From NCBI GenBank assembly GCA_023014335.1, contig JAECYW010000003.1:3472001-3536000 (forward strand): a stretch of 64,000 nucleotides of DNA. Reading direction: 5' to 3'. Shown one piece after another: positions 12,339 to 23,519 of this stretch. Source of the stretch: Galerina marginata. Its lineage: Eukaryota; Basidiomycota; Agaricomycetes; Agaricales; Galerinaceae. How positions within the stretch are numbered: position 1 is the stretch's first letter; every line of letters begins with the position of its first letter. The notes under the pieces are model-generated. The model saw only the letters and a program-made list of their open reading frames with translations. It was not told the DNA's origin and made no database searches. The translations under genes and the position numbers were made by a program.

Positions 12339-13253
12339 TCAAGCAAAGGAGAAATATTGGCGTTGATAGGTATTGGCGCGTAGGTTGACAGTATAATTAA
12401 GCCACCTAAGTAATATGTAAGAATATTGTATTCGATATTGCGTGAACTTACATTTGTAGCAATGGAATAATAAATTTAAGGTCACTCTGTAAGACGTCTT
12501 CTTGAACGCCAGAGGCAGCGTATTTAGCGATGACGATATTACCGGCGAAATTTTTTCCAAATAACGCCCTAATTGATGCGTTGGGTGGTGCGTTCGATAT
12601 TCCTTTCGAAACGATAATCCTCCAGTCGTTTTCGAGCTTGAGTGGAGTACCAGGAAGGCAAGTGGTTCGAAGACTTAGGGCTCCGTTCGGGAATATTTTA
12701 GCGACATCCAGCAAGTCGGCACTGCCTTTCTGGTGCGCCAAATACATAAAATCTAGACTTCCACCAGTGGTAAGGATCACGCATTGATAGCGTAAGTTGT
12801 AGAGCTGCGAATAGAATATTCAATCAAGAAGTAAGAGACGAGAAAATATTGTCTTCATACGCACCGTCGATACCGCATGTGATATCTCTCTTGTAGCGTC
12901 AGTGTAAGTGACGTTCTCCTTCACAATACCTTGGGTGGAGATGCCGGGGTGCTGAAATATATATAATCAGTGGCCTGCTTCTGGTCTGTGAGTTGCTTAT
13001 TACCTCAAGAAGCCAGCTTTTTTCCGAGTTTCCTGGAAGATTTTGCATGCGTTAGATCTTCGTTCAATGGGGATTTTTTCTGCCGCAGAAAAAATAAATT
13101 GTTCTTCATCAGGTGCGTGCACGCTTTCTTATATAAAATGCCCCACCCGTCATTTTCATCCGTTAAAAAGAAATAAAACAAAACAAAAGCGGGACGATTC
13201 TGATGGAGTATGTTAACAATGCGATCTCGATGGTATAAAGATCCGTACGGCAT
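12339..13253 (-). CDS. Hypothetical protein gene, about five exons
   Basis: Minus-strand exons read in phase in the 3' half: EEQFIFSAAEKIPIERR... up to KKAGFLE; a GTAATA...TTTCAG intron; HPGISTQGIVKENVTYT to HAVST; a GTGCGT...CGCAG intron; the main exon (CVILTTGGSLDFMYLAHQKG onward) to LLQ near 12450; a GTAAGT...CTTAG intron; and a final exon ending QYFSFA, TGA at 12339-12341. The 5' part (13253-13100) is less certain because a poly-T-rich possible intron splits it. No domain is recognised. The protein is soluble in appearance, about 220 residues or more. It could be another family restricted to this fungal group. Confidence 0.5.
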
Positions 13254-14029
13254 GTCGTGTTTTTTATCGCTTACGGCGTTTTTGAACTAATGAGTCCTAT
13301 GTCAAGTCGCGACCAATGCTTAGCCCTAAACTGGTGAGTCGTACATTAAGAGCCTACATTCGTTGGACAAATGATAGCCAAATTGTCTTTCGATTCCCCT
13401 TCTCTTTATTCCCCTTTGCGAAAGCGCTTCGTACTGGATCCGGATATTATCCTTGTTAGGAAAGTGCGGCATCTCACGCTTCTCGCTTCCGATCATTCTA
13501 ATAAGATTCTGTAGACGGTTTTAATCGGTGAGTTATTTATCCGCAAAAGGATAGCCAACCGGTGTGCCGATACGTGGCTATGATCGCCGGTGGATAGGGA
13601 TAATTGAAAAAATGGCATCAAAAGCCGATATCAGTGTGAATTGAACGGCTTAATCTATTTACCTATGGCCGTGTTGTTGGCTATCGGAATTTTGAAACGA
13701 ACTCTGGCATTGGATTTCGCATTTGCGACGGCCGAAGGCTATTGTTTATAAAGCGGGGCGCGAAGGTGAAATATGAACAAGTAAGCATAGTCCGATCGAC
13801 TCACTGCAACGATCATATTTCGCCCGGCTAGATGCCGATTCATTATGATCACAGTGATTGCAAATTTTTCAGTGTAGCTTAAGGAAAAATGGAGTTTTTG
13901 TCCTTAATTTTGTATCAGCGACGTCATTAAAATTCAGCTCCTGCAGTTCTCTCGCGACCTGGAGGTGGCTATATTACATGATTCAGGTAGGGACAGGTGG
14001 CGGTTGGCGGTATTTAGATAAAATTCTAG
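13254..14029. other. No gene recognised
   Basis: Intergenic sequence upstream of the gene at 12339-13253 and downstream of the R2-like gene. No supported reading frame, repeat or RNA gene was seen. Confidence 0.4.
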
Positions 14030-15349
14030 TCAAAAATCATAGTTGTCGCTATCAACGTCCAGAAGGTTTAACGGACTGAACGTGCGTATGATTTGATCTG
14101 CGGCCATCAGCTGTGATAGTTTAGCAGCTTTCTGTTCGCCTGAAACCGCCTTCATGAACAAAAGCTATGTATATATTTGAATGACTGCTTTAATTAGAGT
14201 TGACATTGTCGGTACTCACCGGGTTTTTGGTTTTATAGATAACTGAATACCCGATTGACAGTAAAATTCTGTCGGCCAGAAACTCTATGTATGCGTGGAT
14301 AGACTCTATGTTCGTGTCTGTATTCGCATTATGAAGCCCTTGTTTATAGTCGTATCAGTGGTAGTTTCATGCTAGATCATAGAAAGAGCGTACAATCTAC
14401 GGATGCCTTCTCTAGTTTGACGGCATCCAAAATAATGCGTTTAGCTTGTTCTTCCGTCGGTCTCTCCTGGAGGTGAAGTAGGAGTAGAGATAAAAATTCT
14501 ATATGTCGCTCGTTATCTCGCGATATGTTAGTGTATATGGTGTTTAATCCGGGCATGATGTCACCATTAATTATTGACTGTAAAACTGCTGACGACGAAG
14601 ACGAGAATATCTCTTTTATCGCAATGAGCGCCAGGAGTCGGTCGCATAATGGGCTGTCCGACTTTTCTCCCCAGGCGACAGCCCATCGATATTTCTCGTC
14701 TTCAAATGGTATGTTGACACTATCTGGTTCTCCTTCGTAGCCCTTTTTCGGCCTGAGACTCGATATCGAGTTGTATAAAGCCTCAGTATGGATGTTGGAT
14801 CTGAGCAACAATGGAATTTAATTTATATTGCATCGTCGGTTGACAAATAACGTACGTCATCTGGAGGTATCCAAGGTAGCACCGTGCTTCTGGCGCTGTA
14901 ATTTCTGCGGTTACTCTGTTGACGAGCTTTTCGTGTAGTCTGGTATTCAGGTTCATCGATGCTGTGAGGGCGATTAAGACGATGTGTTGCTGATCGTTTG
15001 TAAGTTTTGGCCAGTTTTTTAAGTCGCTGGATAAGTCAATACTCTCCGCTACCCAGAAGTAGGAAGATACGTCCTTGTATGCTTTCCATATCTATATTAT
15101 AGGCGTTAGAAATTTGAACGTCCATGTCCAATGCATTGTGTTGCTTACGACTGGAAATTGAATCGGAAATAACACAAATCTCTGAGGGTCCGACCTAAGT
15201 AGCGGTTCGACGTTTTGGGTGTTGATTTCGTTGGGCATTCCTTGATTATCTAGGTATTGAACGAGGGATAGTTTATTATACACCCACCTATGCTCGTGTT
15301 TTATATCATGACGGCAAGGGATTCTTAAGCGACCGTACGTCAACGCCAT
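14030..15349 (-). CDS. Ribonucleotide reductase small (R2) subunit-like protein, catalytic residues altered
   Basis: Exons 15349-15149, 15091-14856, 14800-14394, 14338-14220 and 14149-14030 join in phase to 360 residues, near the usual R2 length of ~390. Introns are 57, 55, 55 and 70 bp. Family landmarks: DPQRFVLFPIQFP (~54-66), WKAYKDVSSYFW then DLSSD (D86 keeps the first ligand), EARCYLGY (135-142), SNIHTEALY (147-155), ISRDNERH (238-245), and YIEFLADRILLSIGYSV. Classic R2 has ENIHSEMY: here the Glu ligand is S147, His is kept (H150), and the radical Tyr position is L154. The Glu of AVEGIFF is K208 and the Glu of RDEGLH is N242, while H245 is kept. The C-terminus ends DSDNYDF, like the acidic, Phe-ending R1-binding tail. 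It therefore resembles a non-catalytic partner such as yeast Rnr4. This is probably a paralogue; the active R2 should lie elsewhere. Confidence 0.85.
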
Positions 15350-15438
15350 TTTGATGCCACTGACTTAGGTAGATTAGCGTTTAGGATATCTCGATAGATT
15401 ATGACTTGAGGTAACCCACACAGTTCCCGAGACACGCG

Positions 15439-15990
15439 TGTTCTGAACTTTGCGTTCAGGTAAGCAAAAAAAAAAAAAATGTACGCGGTACCGAAAGTGG
15501 ATTGTTTGGTTTCGCTTGAGTTCGTTCCAAGCCGCCGTTCTTCTGCCGATGAGTATTTGCTGCGCAAACATGTGTAATGTTTGGCTGTTTTCGGAGCCGC
15601 TGTGTTCGGAACTTTGCGTTCAGATAAGCAAATAAAAATACACGCGGTATCGAAAGTGGATTGTTTGGTTTCGCTTAAGTTCGTTCCAAGCCGCCGGTCT
15701 TCTGTCTATGAATATTTGCTGCGCAAATAGGTGTAATGTTTGGCTGATTTTGGAGCTGCGTGTTCGGAACTTTGTGTTCAGAAAAGCAAACAAAAATAAC
15801 GCGGTACCGAAAGTGGATTGCTTGGTTTCGCTTAGGTTCGTTCCAAACCGTCGTTCTCCTGCCGGTGAATGTTTGCTGCGCAAACCGATGCAATGTTTGG
15901 CGGGTTTGGGAGCTGCGTGTCTGAACCTTGAGCTCAGGTAAGCAAATAGGAATACACGCGGAACCGAAGGTGGAACGTTTGGTTTCGCTT
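15439..15990. repeat. Tandem repeat, ~157 bp unit, 3.5 copies
   Basis: Copies start at 15439, 15603, 15761 and 15918 (the last is partial). Each begins TGTTC(T/G)GAACTTTG and contains GGTAAGCAAA-like, ACGCGGTACCGAAAGTGGA, TTGGTTTCGCTTGAGTTCG and TTTGCTGCGCAAA segments. Unit lengths are 164, 158 and 157; the first is longer because of a run of A. Minus-strand frames stay open across units, which explains several overlapping ORFs there that I do not call as genes. It sits between the R2-like gene and the Helitron ORF and could be part of the Helitron's 5' non-coding region. Confidence 0.85.
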
Positions 15991-16408
15991 ATGAATTATT
16001 TTGGCTCAGTGTATTGTATGTTACGAATCTTGCCCTATTGGTGCGGTGATCTAGATTTGGGTAAAGGTATAAAAGGATAGTCGGTCATTGCCTTCGAGTT
16101 TTATCATAATCACTACACGTCCGGATTGCTTGACGATTGAAATGGCGAGTCCAGACGATCTGCCATGGCAATTCATTCGTACTGATACGTACTCATCAGG
16201 CGTCTCTCCCGAGCTCTCTCCCGGTATTGCTTAATTCTTGTAAGTCGAAAAAGTCAATTCTTTTTTTTCGTACAAAGCTGACTGGGTTCCCCGATCTTTT
16301 CCAAATTTTGTCGGTTATTATATCCTTGCCTATCATTGACTGCGCATAAATTACGGTTCATGATCCAATAAACCCCAAAATTAAAATCGTTGGTGTAATA
16401 TTTGACTT

Positions 16409-19400
16409 TTGAACTCTCTTGATACTCGGATTTTTCGGTCAGACTTGACGATTCGTCTATACAACATTGAGGATAGTACCAGCCGATACGAATATTTGAA
16501 TGTAGCTCATTTCAATGCCTATTATCGATTTTTCGACGTTTGGGTGGATGCTCGAGATGTTAGGAGTTTTATAGAGAATCCAAATTGTTTGGTAATGAGT
16601 ATCGATATCAAAGTCTTAATGTACTGGTTTCGTTATTTTACAGTGAGAGACCTGCAGCTGCTATGTAAGGCTCACAGCATTCGTCATAGCAGTTCCACAA
16701 AGGGTATGATTTATCAGAAGTTCCATGACCATATTTGTACGCCGAGATGTTGTGACCTTGTGTATATATTTAAGGGTATACCAACCCCGAGGGCGAGAAT
16801 AGAGAATCGATTCGAAGTGATTGACCCATCGTTTCAACCCGAACATATGACGATGACTCAGGAAGCAGAAAGGCTAGCTGAGATTAATGGTAATGCAACG
16901 GGCAACGTAGTAGGAACCCAGAACTCGGGTGACGCCGAATTGGAATCGGAAAGTATGGGTCTCGAAAATAATTTACTGGTGAATATTAATGGCGATGATG
17001 CTACTAGCGATGACGACTCTCATTTGGATCCGCTTGACGAGGCGAAAAAACTATCAATATTGGAAGAGTGGCAGAACGAAATGAATACTGACAAGCTTCG
17101 AATGGTCGTTTGTGCGCCTTGCGGTAAAAGGATTTTTATTTCTAAATCGGAATGGGTTCACGGAACGGAAATTGAATTGAGTTTGCTGTGTAATAAATTT
17201 ATTCCTGACAAGATCCTGCCAACTTCTTATAATATACTGGCTTACCAGAAAGCGCTGTTAAATCCGAAAGGCCTCGAGTTTACAGATCGTGTGGGTCATT
17301 TACGTATCTGTCTCGTCTGTTACAAATCTTTACAAAGTCAAAAGATGCCTAAGTTTGCGCTCAGTAATTGGCTATACTATGGCGAGGAATCCCTTCCTGA
17401 AACAGTCAAGGTAGCCGTTGCGCAGTCCACAATATTTGAACGAATGCTTGTGTCCAGGGCGCGGTGTAATTCAATTAGTTGTCGATTCAATGGAAAACAT
17501 AGTGGTGATTCAGTTGAAGGCGCCGACACTGTATTAAATCGCGCAAGAAAGGGAATCCGGGGAAATATTATGGTAGCGCCTTTGGATGTAGTGAGAATGA
17601 ACCGTGTCATTCCACCCGCTTCAAACAGTATACGGGATACTATGTGTGCCATATTTATTGGAAACTCGCTTCCGACCAGATCTACTATATCGAAGTATAA
17701 ACCGGTACTTGTCCGGAAGTCGCGGGTAAAAGTGTTAATACAGTTTTTACTCTCTAACAATGAACATTATAAACCGTCCGGTGAATTCGAATTTAGTGAA
17801 GAAAATTTGAATAATCTGTTTGACAGTGGGGAAGATGAAGGATTACCCTCTTCCGTTCATATTGGATGTATCCCAGCAAATGATGCTATTGAATCGGCTA
17901 CGTCAGACTACACAACGAGAAATATTGATCACAGCGTCGAGGTCGAAGAGGAAGATGAACTGTTAATGGAGAATGTAAGTTATACGGACGGAGATGATTC
18001 ACCTCAGAGTTATTATAGTATGAAAACTTTGGCCCTTGAAAGATGCTTGCGAGGGAAACCGTTCATTGCATCAGGAAAAGGTTCAGATTGCCTCCCAGAT
18101 TTTGATAATCCATCGTTGCTAACTTGGGCATTCCCGCATTTGGATCCTTGGGGCATTGGTGGTTTCCATCATCCAGCACGATGTATTAAAATCGGGATGG
18201 AAGAGCAGTTGGCTCATTTATTGATGCTTGACAATAGTCCGTTTGAAAGGGATCCCGAATTTGCTTTCGTGTTCTACAACATTACGCGTAAAGCCTTAGT
18301 TTCTAGAACTCTAAGATTTTCAGCGTCCCAGGCATCACACAGAGGAATAGTCCAAAATCTCTTGACCGTAGACCCGGAGGTTCTTGTAAGGTTGAATGAC
18401 ACTTACCAGAAGAATCCTTGGTATAAACCTATTTTTGATGAAGAAATAAAAGCGGTGAAATTATTGGCGTCTCTGCGAATGGCGGCTAAACATGTTCCGG
18501 GTAGCGATGGGTACAAAACAATATTGAGGAATGAAATCCGATCTTTAATAAATTTCAGAGGTGTTCCTACGTTGTTTGTGACGTTAAACCCATCTGACGT
18601 TGATCATCCGATCGTGAGGTTGTTCATGGGAGAGGAAATTAATCTAGAAGATGTCTCCAGAGGAGAAGATATGTCAGAGTGGAAACGGAAGCTTCTAGCG
18701 GCTCGAAACCCGGCTTCATGTGCTAGATTTTTTGATCTCATGATGACTAAATTCATTGATGTCATTCTCCGATACGGTCGAGATATGGATGGCGTATATG
18801 GAAAGTGTATTGCCTATTACGGAACTGTAGAGGCACAGGGAAAAGGAACTCTGCACAGTCATTTACTCCTGTGGCTCCAAGGCCATTGTTCTCCCCAAGT
18901 TCTACGAGATAATATGATAGCCTCGGATGCGTATAAGGACAAGGTATTCAAGTGGTTAGAGTCCGTTGTGCAGTGTGAATTTCCTGGCGTCATGTCGACT
19001 GAACTTCAGAAAATCAGATTCCCTCGCCGTGTTCTACACACGGAAAATGGGGACCCCCATCCCGGAGTTATTCCCAATCCCATAGTGAATACAACGGTTC
19101 CTAATGCGATCGACTTCTGGAGAGCGTACAATGATATGTTATGTCAGTTGCTTCATCAATATTCGTGGCACGAGCACCAAGCGACTTGCTGGAAATATCT
19201 TGAACGCGGTCAGGAAAAGAGTGACGAAAATTGCAGGATGGGAATGAACGGAGAAACTCGGGAACATTCGACATTGGATCCGGAAACCCATGCTATACAG
19301 TTACGTCGACTACATCCAAGAATAGCTCCTTATACGGACATTGTTACTTTTTTATTGAAATGTAACATGGACATTAAATTTGTCGGATCCGGGGATGCAG

Positions 19401-22267
19401 CTAAGGCTTTTCTCTACTATGTAACAGATTACATTACCAAGCCTTCATTACCGGTACATGTGGGTATGGTTGCGTTATCCTATGCCGTTAAAAAGGTACA
19501 CGATCGGCTTCCGAATGGGATTGAAGACTCGTCGCAAAGTCAATCAGTTGGAGCGGTTATATCTGCAGTCAATAGCATGATGGGTCGACAGGAGATATCA
19601 CATCCCCAGGTTATGAGTTACCTAGTTGGTGGTGGAGACCATTACAAATCGGATAAATTCTCGGTATTGCATTGGGGAGCGATTCGAAGATATACTCGTT
19701 CGAAGTGGAATGGCAGTAAACAAGGCATAATAGTAGATGGAATTGGGCCAGGCCAAGAAGAATTGGACGTTTCCTTAGCCCTTGGACCAAGATCAGTTTC
19801 CGTGACAAGCCAGCAACTAGATTACGTCCATAGACCGTATGGCACCAAGTTTTCGCAAATGTGCCTGTATGATTTTGTGTCGCTGACATCAAAGTCGCGA
19901 TTCCCAAAGGGCAAGGAAAATGTGACCGACCATCCAGGAGCGTTTGTAAGCGCAGAGCATCCTCAGCAAGATACTCATTACCTTACTTTACGACGTCAAC
20001 GACACGTTCCCGTGATACTTGGACCATCGATACCGAATCCCAGTAAGTCCGCTGAATTGCAAGAGGAATGGGCTGCTGACATGTTGCTTCTTTTCAAGCC
20101 GTGGAGGACTCCATCGGATTTGAAGACGATTGATGAGAGCTGGATGGAAGGATTTGAACGGTATCAGGGTCAATTACTACCAATTCATCAACAAATTATA
20201 AAGAACATGCAGGTACTGACAGAGTGCAACGAGGCGAGAGATAATCATCGACGAGGCAAGCATTCGTCTTCGTTTATCGACGAACCGGGTACGATGGTTG
20301 ATTTGACTGGCATGGACGGACTGGATTCGGATATCTTCTTTGATTTAGACCCCTTCAGTCGCTTGGATGAAGTAATTAGTGAGGAAGACGGAGACAGTGC
20401 TGAACTGGACGGTCTTGACGAGTTCATGACCCATGAAGAATCTAGGTTTTTAGATATGTGTCTCCCAGTTACAATGCAAGAATCCTTGGGACATAAGCCT
20501 AAGTTACCGTCGCTGACGACCGATGTCGATCATATTGAGTTATCTCGACAATCAGCTATTATGAGCAAGAAAAGGAAGAGGATACATGTTAGTGCAGAGG
20601 AAGAGCCAGATGATGAACCACCAACTAACCGTCCGAGACACGGTGATCCAATTGTGACACGCTCAGTGTTACTTGACGATTTTGATCGGATAGCCTTTCA
20701 ATATCGCGCGGAACAGATAGCAAAAGACATTATCGAGGAGATGAATTTGTCCGGAAATCAAGCTCAATTAACGGCCTTTAATCTAGTAATTCGTAAATTC
20801 ATTGACCCGGGTGCCGACCAATTGCTACTCCATGTCGCGGGCGTAGGCGGAACTGGAAAATCTCATGTTATTACGTCAATCGTCATGTTTTTTGAAAGGA
20901 TGGGTCGTAGGCACGAGCTCCTGTTGGGTGCCCCAACAGGGATTGCTGCTGTCCTAATAAATGGACAGACACTTCACTCCTTAATCCTTTGTTCTCCAAA
21001 TAAGAAAAAGGTAGACGCGTCGCGCTTAATGTTCATTTGGAGAGGTGTCTATTGGTTGATAATTGACGAAGTTTCTATGCTTGGGGCGATGTTTCTAAGT
21101 CGGTTATCAAGTGGAATGCGTCAAGGGAAAGGGGAGGATGTCATTAATAGTGGGAAGCCATTTGGCGGTGTTAATGTCATATTCATGGGAGATTTTGCAC
21201 AATTGAAGCCACCGGGTCAGCATCCTTTGTACGCAAATGGACTCGTTAAAAATCACTCCTTTGCTGAGGCTCGTAATGGGCGCGGGATCGATGCATTGAA
21301 CGGTGTTTTTTTATGGAGACAGGTAAAGACTGTAGTCGAATTAACCAAGAATCAGAGGCACGCAGATGATCCAGTGTACGGAGCATTTCTCGACAGGTTA
21401 AGGTTGGGTCAATGTCGGAGTGACACCACCTCAACTAACACTGTACCTGATCTGGAGTACTTGAAGTCTCGTTTGATAGAGAGACAAGCATCGAATCCCG
21501 GGATTTTGTCAACTTTCAAAGATGCACCGATCATTGTAGGAAGGAAGGATATACGGGATGCCCTGAACGCAAAATTGGTTGAATATCACGCCAAGCGACA
21601 ACGAGCCGAGTTACGCGTTTATCATTCGAAGGATTACATAAATAAAACGATAGCCACTGGTCAGACACAAAGGAAGTTATGGGATTTACCTTCGAAGATC
21701 AACCATGAAGCGTTTGGTCGCCTTCCCCTTTTTATCGGTATGAAAGTGATGGTGACTGAAAATCTAGCGTTTGACGATGGTATCGTGAATGGTTCAGAGG
21801 GCGTAATCCATGATATTAAATTCGAAGAAGATGAACAGGGTCGTCGATATGCCACTGTGGCTTATGTACTTTTTGTTGGATGTGGTGTACGAATGCCCGG
21901 GCTTGCTGATGACGTCGTACCTATATTTCCGGTGGTAACTCGTATTGAGAATGTACGCGTGAAGGTCCTATTGAAGAAGAGTAAATATTTTAGTCGACAT
22001 CAGTTGCCGCTGGTTCCTGCTTACGTCTACACCGATTTCAAAAGCCAAGGGAGAACACTCTCACACGCAATTGTCGATCTTGCCACGGCCAAGGGTCAAG
22101 GCGTTTATGTGATGTTATCGAGAGTGAGGTCCCTTGAGGGACTACTAATTCTTCGGTGGTTTCCTCCTATAAAAATTCTCCAGAGGCTACCGGAAGAATT
22201 GCGGGTGGAATTAGCTCGTTTGAAGAGCCTCGATGTTACAGCGTCAGGATCATTGCCATCTACATAG
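16409..22267 (+). CDS. Helitron Rep/helicase transposase, 1952 residues, intact
   Basis: A single uninterrupted frame encodes the rolling-circle transposase of a Helitron. The N-terminal ~200 residues carry DLQLLCKAHSIRHSSSTKGM, a segment with a counterpart in the second Helitron of this window. A Helitron-like N domain includes FVTLNPSDVDHPIVRLF (~730). The HUH motif LHSHLLLW has its histidines at 816 and 818. The catalytic tyrosine motif YYVTDYITK has Y1004 and Y1008. An acidic linker with a KKRKR nuclear signal (~1390) leads to a Pif1-type helicase with Walker A GVGGTGKS (1478-1485), Walker B IIDEVSM (D1553, E1554) and a C-terminal MLSRVRSLEG. Family function: single-strand nicking, joining and unwinding. 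The frame has no stops or shifts, so the element may be autonomous. The 5' TC and 3' hairpin-CTRR ends were not located. Confidence 0.95.
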   Translation: MNSLDTRIFRSDLTIRLYNIEDSTSRYEYLNVAHFNAYYRFFDVWVDARDVRSFIENPNCLVMSIDIKVLMYWFRYFTVRDLQLLCKAHSIRHSSSTKGMIYQKFHDHICTPRCCDLVYIFKGIPTPRARIENRFEVIDPSFQPEHMTMTQEAERLAEINGNATGNVVGTQNSGDAELESESMGLENNLLVNINGDDATSDDDSHLDPLDEAKKLSILEEWQNEMNTDKLRMVVCAPCGKRIFISKSEWVHGTEIELSLLCNKFIPDKILPTSYNILAYQKALLNPKGLEFTDRVGHLRICLVCYKSLQSQKMPKFALSNWLYYGEESLPETVKVAVAQSTIFERMLVSRARCNSISCRFNGKHSGDSVEGADTVLNRARKGIRGNIMVAPLDVVRMNRVIPPASNSIRDTMCAIFIGNSLPTRSTISKYKPVLVRKSRVKVLIQFLLSNNEHYKPSGEFEFSEENLNNLFDSGEDEGLPSSVHIGCIPANDAIESATSDYTTRNIDHSVEVEEEDELLMENVSYTDGDDSPQSYYSMKTLALERCLRGKPFIASGKGSDCLPDFDNPSLLTWAFPHLDPWGIGGFHHPARCIKIGMEEQLAHLLMLDNSPFERDPEFAFVFYNITRKALVSRTLRFSASQASHRGIVQNLLTVDPEVLVRLNDTYQKNPWYKPIFDEEIKAVKLLASLRMAAKHVPGSDGYKTILRNEIRSLINFRGVPTLFVTLNPSDVDHPIVRLFMGEEINLEDVSRGEDMSEWKRKLLAARNPASCARFFDLMMTKFIDVILRYGRDMDGVYGKCIAYYGTVEAQGKGTLHSHLLLWLQGHCSPQVLRDNMIASDAYKDKVFKWLESVVQCEFPGVMSTELQKIRFPRRVLHTENGDPHPGVIPNPIVNTTVPNAIDFWRAYNDMLCQLLHQYSWHEHQATCWKYLERGQEKSDENCRMGMNGETREHSTLDPETHAIQLRRLHPRIAPYTDIVTFLLKCNMDIKFVGSGDAAKAFLYYVTDYITKPSLPVHVGMVALSYAVKKVHDRLPNGIEDSSQSQSVGAVISAVNSMMGRQEISHPQVMSYLVGGGDHYKSDKFSVLHWGAIRRYTRSKWNGSKQGIIVDGIGPGQEELDVSLALGPRSVSVTSQQLDYVHRPYGTKFSQMCLYDFVSLTSKSRFPKGKENVTDHPGAFVSAEHPQQDTHYLTLRRQRHVPVILGPSIPNPSKSAELQEEWAADMLLLFKPWRTPSDLKTIDESWMEGFERYQGQLLPIHQQIIKNMQVLTECNEARDNHRRGKHSSSFIDEPGTMVDLTGMDGLDSDIFFDLDPFSRLDEVISEEDGDSAELDGLDEFMTHEESRFLDMCLPVTMQESLGHKPKLPSLTTDVDHIELSRQSAIMSKKRKRIHVSAEEEPDDEPPTNRPRHGDPIVTRSVLLDDFDRIAFQYRAEQIAKDIIEEMNLSGNQAQLTAFNLVIRKFIDPGADQLLLHVAGVGGTGKSHVITSIVMFFERMGRRHELLLGAPTGIAAVLINGQTLHSLILCSPNKKKVDASRLMFIWRGVYWLIIDEVSMLGAMFLSRLSSGMRQGKGEDVINSGKPFGGVNVIFMGDFAQLKPPGQHPLYANGLVKNHSFAEARNGRGIDALNGVFLWRQVKTVVELTKNQRHADDPVYGAFLDRLRLGQCRSDTTSTNTVPDLEYLKSRLIERQASNPGILSTFKDAPIIVGRKDIRDALNAKLVEYHAKRQRAELRVYHSKDYINKTIATGQTQRKLWDLPSKINHEAFGRLPLFIGMKVMVTENLAFDDGIVNGSEGVIHDIKFEEDEQGRRYATVAYVLFVGCGVRMPGLADDVVPIFPVVTRIENVRVKVLLKKSKYFSRHQLPLVPAYVYTDFKSQGRTLSHAIVDLATAKGQGVYVMLSRVRSLEGLLILRWFPPIKILQRLPEELRVELARLKSLDVTASGSLPST

Positions 22268-23519
22268 GCGATCGGACTGTCAGGCTTGAATGTACTACTA
22301 GATAAGATTAGTTAGTTTAAAAACATTGATACTTCACTTAGAGAGCGTTGCTTGGATAGACGCTACCTGAATAGACAGATGATATCTAAGTTAGATAATG
22401 AGGGTCCTGTTTGTTTGGACGCACTATGAGTCGGCAAACGCCGTTATTCCGAGTTCTTCGGCCCAGTGTGGTCGTCTGTGTTCCCTCGTTCTCTACCTTC
22501 CTTTACCTCTTCGTTATCCATGGATATTATATTGAGCCTGTTTCCTTCTTCAGTAATATCGTTTGATGGTACGTTCGTCATGTTTTTCATAATTGGTTCC
22601 AATTGAAAATTTGTCTCAGTCAAGGTCTCTGTCTTACTTGACTTCCGACCTTTTGTAAGCTCCCCTTCCTTCTACCTTCTCGCTTTTGAACTTAGACCGT
22701 GCTTTCCTAGCTCCTTCCTGCTCTTGATAGTGCTTACTGTTCAGTGTCGCTTAACAACGTCATTTCCAGTACCCAAATCGGTATCGTACTCAAACTATGA
22801 CTTATTGTCTGCCTCGCGTGCCGCCGCCATATTACCAGCGTCAACATTACCTTATGGTAACGTATTCAACGTCAACGTGCTGCAGCGCGTGCCATTTGGT
22901 TTAGGCGAATGTGGAGAAGTATTACACATGAACTGGCGGTGAGAGGGATTTCGTGTGTTCTTGTACTTTATTGTGGCGTTGTAGTCGATGAATTATCGAG
23001 TGTTGGTATGTCTTTTCACTGTATTTCGCATATTCCCTACATTGATCATTTTTTACCGCTGTCAGCTTCGTCGCGATGCAGCTTCCCGTTATGAATTCCT
23101 AGTTTGACTCTGTGTGTGCAGCGCCCGTGGCTTCTGGCTTCTAGACAATCACAACAACGCTCCGTCGGCGCAATTGTAATCAGCCCTCGTGTCTTAAAAG
23201 GTGTCATAGTGCTCATAACGCCGCTCACCGTCACTGTACCGTTTCATTCCTTACACATCCACCTGTGCCTGCGCTTGTTCTCACTAGCCCTGTACACCGC
23301 CCGACTGGTAAGCAGTCACGCACATTGTTAGATTCCTTCTCTCAACGGTGATTTCTAGCCCATCGCTGTCACATACCGTCTCAACAGTTAAATATACCTG
23401 AACCATCGTCGTCCTCATCCGGCTATCATTAGTTACGTGACTTGTCGACGCTTGCCCCTTTATCCTCCGGGCGGTTCCTACATGCCTTTGCTTGGCGAGC
23501 ACCCCTGTAGCTTATTTCG
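22268..23519. other. Helitron 3' flank and unassigned DNA
   Basis: Pyrimidine-rich sequence follows the Helitron stop codon. No convincing 3' terminal hairpin followed by CTRR was found in the first few hundred bases. Short open frames here have no recognisable products. Confidence 0.35.

Noticed and set aside
15340..15893. Overlapping minus-strand ORFs ending near the 157 bp repeat
   Set aside because: They are translations of the tandem repeat, which happens to stay open on the minus strand; they repeat one another and show no family resemblance.
15439..15990. Possible CRISPR-like array
   Set aside because: Units are ~157 bp with no unique spacers between short identical repeats, and the genome is eukaryotic.
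19611..20427. Antisense ORFs inside the first Helitron
   Set aside because: Shadows of the well-supported plus-strand transposase frame.
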